A stretch of 64,000 bases of DNA from Theobroma cacao. Taxonomy: Eukaryota > Streptophyta > Magnoliopsida > Malvales > Malvaceae. Under the pieces are notes generated by a model. It made no database searches and was not told where the DNA came from. It worked only from the letters and a program-made list of their open reading frames with translations. Of this stretch, positions 57,763 to 64,000 are shown piece by piece (the first letter of the stretch is position 1; every line of letters begins with the position of its first letter). The translations under genes were made by a program, and so were the position numbers. The DNA lies in contig NC_030851.1 in NCBI RefSeq assembly GCF_000208745.1, positions 25,931,828 to 25,995,827 of the forward strand. The letters run 5' to 3'.

Positions 57763-59769
57763 CATACTAAAAAGGATTCGAATCATGATAAGGTGATCAT
57801 ACGTAATGAAATATTATTAAAATGTTAATCCCCTAAGCCATGGATCAATTTAATTGAAACTAATCTAGAAGAACCACAAGAGAAAGATTTTGACATACTT
57901 GAAATTTTGTTGTCTGCTTTCTTTAATGGAGTCTTCCTTAGGTTTTTGTTTTTTTTTTTTTACACCAACAAAGATTTATCAAACCATAGTAGCACAATTG
58001 TCCTACCTTTAATGGTGATCCACACAGTGATTTGCCAAAATCTTTTCACTAAAAGTGTGTGAATCCTTAAGCCAAAGTTTGTGCTAGTAAACTTTCAACT
58101 TTAAGCTCCCTTGTTTTTCTCTCTTTTTTGTTGTAATCCTATCTCAACGCAAGAGAAAATAAAATAAAATTGTTCTGTACATTCAAGAATAGGCTAAAAG
58201 ATTTTTTTGTAGAGTGAATTGACCTACTTCATATCTAACAAGGATTAGAAAATGTCTTGGGCTAATTGGGCCTTTATTTAATACTCCATCAAATCATATT
58301 TGATTTAGCCCAATGCCTAATTGGATTAAGCCTCTATAAAATCAATTAGATCACATCCAATTGAACTCAAATTAATTTGGAGAATTCACCTTATGTATGT
58401 GACCCATTAGGTACCCAACATGTTGGTAATAAATATAAATTAATTCAACTAAGAATTTATATTAATATTTATAGATCATGAGCGACATCTAGTAATACAT
58501 CATGACCACCTACATGTCAGGAGAGTCAATATGGTTTTATTAACCTTTCAATGCACAGTATCTCAGTACAATTCAATATTTTCGTCATATATCTTAAATA
58601 GATAGAAAGCTTGGCTCGATGTCTACTTTCTAACTTATCCATATTAATATTGCAGCTTTCATATTAACCTATCAGATTACCTTGGCCAAGGACTTTTAGT
58701 CAATATAAGCTAGGAGCAAATGAGATATGTCCCTTTTAAATCACTTAGGGTGATGAATCCTTTCTGGACTGCTCATTCATCTTTGCATTTTTCATACCAA
58801 TACCAAAAGCATCCTGTTTAGGCATCTGGCGACCTCCTGACTCGTAGAGGTGAAATCAAAGCATTACAATTCACATACCAAATGGAACTCTCATAGCAGG
58901 TCATTCTTAGTGAACTTGTTCCTTAACAAGCACCCATATACTATCCTTAAGTATCTCGCATATTTCAACCTATGAGATTAATTGCTTACTTCCAAAGTAA
59001 GAAGGCTTAGCATGTACTAGCCTTTAAGCATTATCAATGTCCTTATTCTTGACAATACAATGACTATGAACATATTTAGGAACAAGGCTTTGATGCATAA
59101 GAATCTCATAATTATAACCTTTATAATTTCTGTTACGACCCAAATTTTCGAGCCATGACCAGTGCAAGGGCCCAATAAATGTAGTCTATTAAGCCCCAGC
59201 AAGCCTATCGTTTTATCCTACTTATCATTCCATCAAATATCGCTAAGCCATATTTCATACTTTTGAATCAAAATAGTGATATACATTGCCAACTTGTACT
59301 GGCATTACTCCTTAAAAATTTACATACAATGTCTACAACATGTATTCTAATAATTTACATTAAGTTTGTCTATATAAAACAAAATAACACTCGACTTCCA
59401 ACGTAGGGACTCGGATGAATGTACAGCTACTAAATGCCGAGACACCTACTAAAAGATGGACACAGGTCTACAATGACACCTCGTCCTAGTTACCGGCTGC
59501 CTCGTGATCTGAAATCATGAATTTGAAAATGGTGAGTATAAACCTAGTGAGTGAACAAGGAAGGGAACAAGCATACCATAAGGAATCTTTAATGAAATCA
59601 TGATGCATTCTTTGTCGAAACAATGCAATTAGTTTCTATTCTTATTAAAAACCCCTCATCAAGCTTTTAAATGATTAATCATTTGAAAATCATTAACCCA
59701 TACATAACGAACCATTTGAAGAATAAAAGCTTCAGTATTACACGAGTAAGTCAAATACGACAACAAATC

Positions 59770-60250
59770 TTTCACTGCAGCGACGTTGGGATTTAGTTAT
59801 TAATTGAACGAGGGTTTCTTAACTGGCCGAGGATTTCTCACTAAACCTCCTCATTTTAAACTTAACTCATTTAATCCTTAATGTTGGAAGTCCACGCTCT
59901 GATATGGTAGCAAATAAGTGAAAGATAGGTCAGCAATTGGACAAGATAGGAGACCAAAACAGAAAGTTTTTTGCTGCAGCGAAATTGTAACCCAGAAACA
60001 GAATGTTTCTTGCTGCAGTGAAATTCAATCTCGCTGCAGTGAAATTGCAACCCAGAAACAGAAAGTTTCTCGCTATAGCGAGAATGTATTTCGCTGTAGC
60101 GAGTAGCTACAGTGTCATTCTCGCTGCAGCAAAAATGCATCCTCACTGCAGTGAAAATGCATCCTCATTGCAGTGAGTTTTCGGCCAGCCTACCCTTTCA
60201 AAACCTGAGAGTTTCTCGCTGCAGCGAGAATCATTCTCCCTGCAGCGAAA
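59770..60250 (+). repeat. CGCTGCAGCG palindrome cluster in LTR D
   Basis: About a dozen copies of CGCTGCAGCG or one- to two-base variants (CGCTGCAGTG, CACTGCAGTG, CGCTATAGCG, CGCTGTAGCG) occur, mostly flanked by TTTCT on the left and AAAT or AGAATG on the right. Many variants stay palindromic, as if changes in one arm were matched in the other. Two or three worn copies are at 42300-42345 in LTR C. Confidence 0.8.
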
Positions 60251-60475
60251 TACAGGGCATCAAATGAAAATTTCCATTTCTCCCAAAGAAAACCACCCTG
60301 CTTGAAATGTTCAAAACCAATATGAAACACATAACAATTTCTCAAGGTTTAACATGTCAAGTTTCACATGCATTACAACCATAAACCATTATCCATCAAT
60401 TTCCTATAACACACATATTTACATATGTATATATATATATGCACATACCCATCATCATCATCATCACACCATCCC

Positions 60476-60612
60476 ATCATCATCATCATCAGCTCATGCG
60501 CACTCCCTACTCGCACATGGCTGGGTCATCATCGGGTTATGCGCACTCCCTACTCGCACATAACCGGGTCATCCTCGGCTTATGCGCACTCCCTACTCGC
60601 ACATAGCCGAGT
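60476..60612 (-). repeat. 42-43-bp tandem repeat in LTR D
   Basis: Three units contain TATGCGCACTCCCTACTCGC and ACATGGCTGGGTCATC or a near variant. They are the reverse complement of the repeat in LTR B (15507-15673) and much better preserved relative to B than the surrounding LTR sequence. Confidence 0.85.
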
Positions 60613-62037
60613 CAATATAATTACATAACATTATATTCAAGCATATATGTATATCAACATAATGCAGCCACATAGAAATCCATAATAACCACATATCATA
60701 ACATAAATCATTTCTCAAGAGCTTGTTCCCAAGGCATTCATTTTTTTAGAAAAGTTGTATAAAATCAATCAAACATTTTGTTCAAAACAGTCATATTCCC
60801 AAAACAATTTTGATAGGCAGTCCACTCACCAAATGATTGTAGAGCCTTTAGATGACTCCAATTCCCCTAATTGTCCAAATGGGATGATGGGGCTTCCTTA
60901 AAACCTAGGATCACATTAACATAAACAATAGACCAATTTACACACTATGAACTCTAAAAGCTATCTCTTAGCTAGTTTTCAATTGCCACATTAAATGGCT
61001 ATTTATGTTCACTATCTTAATCACTAAAAAGTAATGAACATAGTCAACAATAAAACAGCTCATAAATCCCAATTACTAACCATTTTCTGCAGCAAAAAAA
61101 TTGAGCTTAGTTAACCATTTACCCTAGGGCTCCTTTGTAGTCAAATTCTCTCCCAATAGCTTCCAAATAAATGGTGTAATTCTTTCTTTCTCTCTCTAAA
61201 ATGTCCAACTAGTGAGAGAAAGTATGAAAACCAGATTTTTGAAGGGTTTTAAAGTGAGAGGACGAAAGAGCATAAGGGTTTATTGAAAGAGTACACCAAA
61301 AGCATGAAAATTGGAGCTAGAGAGAGAAAGTTATGGAAGCTTGAAGAAAACTCCCATGAAAGAATTGAAGAAACGTGAAAGAGGAGAAGGGAAGAAGAAG
61401 ACAGCTGCTGGAAATTTCAAGAAGCTGCTGGAATTTCAAGATATTTGTAGGCCAATTTTATCCGTTCCCTTAAAATTACCAATTTACCCTTCCACCAATT
61501 TACTTATTCTCCTCTAATCTTTTATGCAATCTTTTTACTCTTTTAACACTGGGACAATATCCATAATGGTCTAGACATGGTCGGGTTTATAAAAACTTAA
61601 AATTTTAACTTGAGGTGAAAAATGACCATTTTGCCCTTATCGTGAAAATCGTCAAAATTTTGGTTTCCTTTCCATTTTACCCTTAATTTCACCATCCATT
61701 TATACCTTAGGCCTACTTATGCCATAATATTGTTTAAAACTTACTTTGGGAGCTTATTAGAGAAAATGACGAAACTACCCTTGGCTCGTATTATTACATC
61801 TATGCTTGGTTACAAGCCTATAGAGGTTGGGGTCTCATAATTTCTTTGCAAGACCAACATGTTCTAAGGACTTTATCTTCATAAACCTCTTATAACTCTT
61901 TAGAAATAAACTCATGGATAAAGAAATACCTCATACATTATATAAAATATCCATAATGTATTTAACATGAAATATGACTAATTAATGTAGTGTTTTACAA
62001 GCACAAAATCAATTGGCTTGCAAGGCTTTCACTAACA

Positions 62038-64000
62038 CATACATCGTTCGGAATTATCCACAAATGGAATACATTTTTCTCACATCATATCATCATCTGT
62101 AATCATCCAAGGATGGATCATATTCATCATTCATAATCATAACTAATTATATTATCATCACAATACCATCAATTTTACATAATCATGTCATTCTCATCAT
62201 AACACTTATTCATGATCATCACAAGCATATTACTAAAATTAGCTTGGGTACATTCTTTATTAGCATCTCATATAACATTCATAGCATATACTAGCCCAGA
62301 CACAACATTTTTAGGCATTTCACGCTATTCATTTCATGCATATATTATTATTCTTTAGCTTAGACAGAATTCTTTTAGGCACATCATATCATTTTCCATG
62401 GCATAGATTAGTATAGGAATTTCTACTTTTAGACATACATATCATATGAGCAAAGCATACATTATTCATGTTATCCTAAGGCACAGATGCACATTTAGTG
62501 ATCATGCTCCTAATTCATATAATTTCCCTACTCACCTCGATAAATGTTCCTCTACTGATCTGGCACTTGTAGCTTACTAATACCTTAGCTTTAATCCACA
62601 TAATTTAGTATTTGGGTAGCATTCTTACTTCCATAGGCATCGAACAATCTACAATTGCATAATCATCAATATTTATGCAACACCTTTCCATTTCATAGCC
62701 AAATTCTAGCTTTCAAATTATTTTCAGCCTTTAAAATATACCCCAATCTCTAGTAAATCAACCTACAAGCTCAAATTTCTCAAATTCTTCAGCAATAAGC
62801 ATAATTCTTACCTTTGATGTTGATTTGGCTCATTTAAACTTTAAACCTCTAGCCACATTCAACTCTAACAGCCACCAAAGCTGAAACATGAAATTTCTAT
62901 TTATTGAACTATTAATTTGAAAACCAATCAATGAAACACTTCAATCTTACCTTTAGATATGTTTTATAGCCTCAAATCACCTTGCTTTAAGCTCTAAATT
63001 GAAGTATGGGGCATCGGTTTTGAGGGCAAGGGGATAAGGTTCTGTTTTAGCTTTTGTTTTAAATGGGAAAACAGCCTAAAGTTCTTATATTTTTTTACTA
63101 ATCCGTATGCATGTATCGATACATTTGGTAATGTATCAATACATCTCCATGGGTTTCATTTAATTCTGTCAATATATGAGGCATTATATCAATACATCTC
63201 CATGGGTTTCCTTTAATTCTGTCAATATATGAGGCATTATATCGATACATTTCTTTACATCATCCTCAAATTTATCGATACATGAGGCATTATATCAATA
63301 CTTTTTAGACAGAATGCTCTCTGCCCCAAATGTATCAATACATTTGGACAATGTATCGATACTTTTCATCTAGAATGTTTGCTTCTTTAAATCTATTGAT
63401 ACATTAGGACAATGATCGATAGAAATCGCATTCACTATTGTGTTCTTCAAATCTATCGATACATGAGGCAATATATTGATACATATTTTCCAAAATACCA
63501 TTCTCGTGTTCTTCCTACGTTCAATGTATCGATACATAGAGCCAATATATCAATACTTCTTGGCTAGAATGCACTTTTCCAACACTTAGAGCAACTCTAG
63601 CTCAAATCTTTAATTCCCATTCCTTTTCCAACTTGCATTACCTATCTGAATTCATCAAAATTCACCCAATATCAACACATATACTCATTATATACTTCAA
63701 TTACTCATTCATGCTCTATGTCACATAGCATATCAATCAAAACATAACGTGAGTTGCTTACAAATCATATTCATCTAGTGCCAAACAATGCACCATACCA
63801 TTAGCGTGCTAAACATATGTTCTATATCATTTAGGTGCCAAACGTATGCACACATCATTTCGAGCCTTTACACATCTGTACATTTCACAAACATCACTTT
63901 ATTAACATATCCATATCCTTGAATTCATAAACATAGACATAATAATTCATTTAAGCTATTTCGATAGCTTAACTTACATTAACATGTTCAACATCAAGAT
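62038..64000 (-). repeat. 5' LTR of Gypsy element 2 (truncated at both sides)
   Basis: The last bases, CATGTTCAACATCAAGAT, match 54185-54202 in the 3' LTR, so the LTR should end about 13 bases past the window. Homology to the 3' copy is clear from about 63300 on, and the region 62038-63300 is present only here. Donor-like sites on the minus strand are GGTGAGTAGGG near 62536 and GGTAAGAATT near 62813. The part carrying the acceptor module and primer-binding site is lost. Confidence 0.7.
63110..63560 (+). repeat. TGTATCGATACA motif block, 5' LTR copy
   Basis: The palindrome TGTATCGATACA and variants recur at least a dozen times. Between 63142 and 63247 a 53-bp unit is repeated in tandem with only two or three differences (CATCTCCATGGGTTTC, then TTTAATTCTGTCAATATATG). 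Confidence 0.8.

Larger units (their letters stand above)
54216..57767 (-). mobile_element. Internal region of minus-strand Tekay-like Gypsy element 2
   Basis: On the minus strand it runs from protease (57760) to chromodomain (54290), then the polypurine tract and 3' LTR. Gag and the primer-binding site are absent: at 57767 the sequence meets a Copia-type LTR, and beyond that LTR (62038) lies LTR sequence instead of gag. RNase H and parts of the integrase are heavily mutated. Confidence 0.8.
59131..61839 (-). repeat. Solo Gypsy LTR D (2709 bp) with target duplication
   Basis: It is flanked by ATTTC at 59126-59130 and 61840-61844. The plus-strand ends are TGTTACGACCC and GGGGTCTCATA; the sense start TATGAGACCCC is one transition from TGTGAGACCCC. 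The flanking sequences join smoothly into the surrounding Copia-type LTR. Contents are the acceptor-like ATTTCAG (minus, ending 59509), the CGCTGCAGCG motif cluster (59770-60250), the 42-bp tandem repeat (60476-60612) and the GGTGAGT donor-like site (60829). Confidence 0.9.
57768..62037 (-). repeat. Solo Copia-type LTR, split by LTR D
   Basis: The sense start TGTTAGTGAAAGCC is at 62037, and the other end is placed at 57768. CATAC flanks both ends (57763-57767 and 62038-62042), giving a 5-bp duplication. The sense 3' end would be TA instead of CA, a single transition. Without LTR D and its duplication about 1.56 kb remains. The sense strand has AATAAA-type signals and polyadenylation-like T-rich runs, but no coding sequence. 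Assignment to Copia rests on the TGTTAG start and general look; the left end is less certain than the right. Confidence 0.55.

Noticed and set aside
59770..60612. CRISPR-like regular repeats in LTR D
   Set aside because: The direct repeats are contiguous or differ in spacing, there are no unique spacers of constant length, and the host is a plant.
61311..61517. Lys/Glu-rich plus-strand frame
   Set aside because: It lies within solo LTR D, antisense to the LTR, in a purine-rich stretch without domain or conservation.
61799..61803. LTR D ending at GTATTATTACA (61798)
   Set aside because: No target duplication results (ATTTC against TCTAT). Ending at 61839 gives a perfect ATTTC pair and a start one transition from TGTGAGACCCC.

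Overview
This window is intergenic DNA from a large eudicot plant genome. It is AT-rich, and almost every base that can be explained belongs to long terminal repeat (LTR) retrotransposons nested inside one another, plus one large hAT DNA transposon. I find no convincing host protein gene, rRNA, tRNA or CRISPR array. The species cannot be named from the sequence. The mix of Tekay-type chromovirus, Athila, SIRE-like Copia and hAT elements, with repeated insertion of one LTR into another, fits pericentromeric heterochromatin. Base 3052, base 37396 and the block 15730-16054 are undetermined.

Layout. 1-6426 is a minus-strand non-autonomous Gypsy element (element A): one LTR, a primer-binding site and an internal region with no gag or pol. 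6427-6815 is a scrap of minus-strand Copia RNase H. 6816-10085 is a SIRE-like Copia element (LTR, gag, start of pol), cut by a Gypsy LTR (B) that starts at 10086. LTR B is itself split by a solo LTR (E, 11376-14787), resumes, and ends at 16653; it is followed by a second non-autonomous internal region related to that of A. 17880-19672 and 30648-32594 are the two halves of an old minus-strand Athila element, separated by a complete forward Tekay-type chromovirus (19673-30647) that inserted into its gag. 33866-38810 is a decayed hAT transposon with matching 8-bp target duplications. 38819-41140 holds poorly recognisable Copia and Gypsy LTR debris. 41140-47917 is an internally deleted SIRE-like Copia element whose 5' LTR was hit by solo Gypsy LTR C (41643-44809). 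48088-64000 is a minus-strand Tekay-like element. A complete 5.4-kb chromovirus (48577-53987) sits in its 3' LTR, and a solo Copia-type LTR (57768-62037), itself split by solo Gypsy LTR D (59131-61839), sits between its protease and its 5' LTR.

None of the elements is intact. Polyproteins carry stops and frameshifts, so present activity would have to come from relatives elsewhere. Insertion order can be read from the nesting: Athila before Tekay; Copia-1 before LTR B before LTR E; Copia-2 before LTR C; Gypsy-2 before the 5.4-kb chromovirus; Gypsy-2 before the Copia LTR before LTR D.

Two observations stand out. First, seven long Gypsy LTRs here, otherwise very different in sequence, share a module made of a branch-point-like repeat (ACTCAC), a pyrimidine or U-rich run and a splice-acceptor AG. 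It lies about 380-400 or 615-635 bases before the LTR 3' end, and GTAAG or GTGAGT donor-like sites occur upstream. This predicts an intron lying inside the LTR itself, in the 5' leader. Second, elements A and B carry different LTRs but related internal regions with the same degenerate ORF, which ends in the same residues before the stop and resembles no gag-pol domain I recognise. They look like a non-autonomous lineage that has paired with different LTR families.
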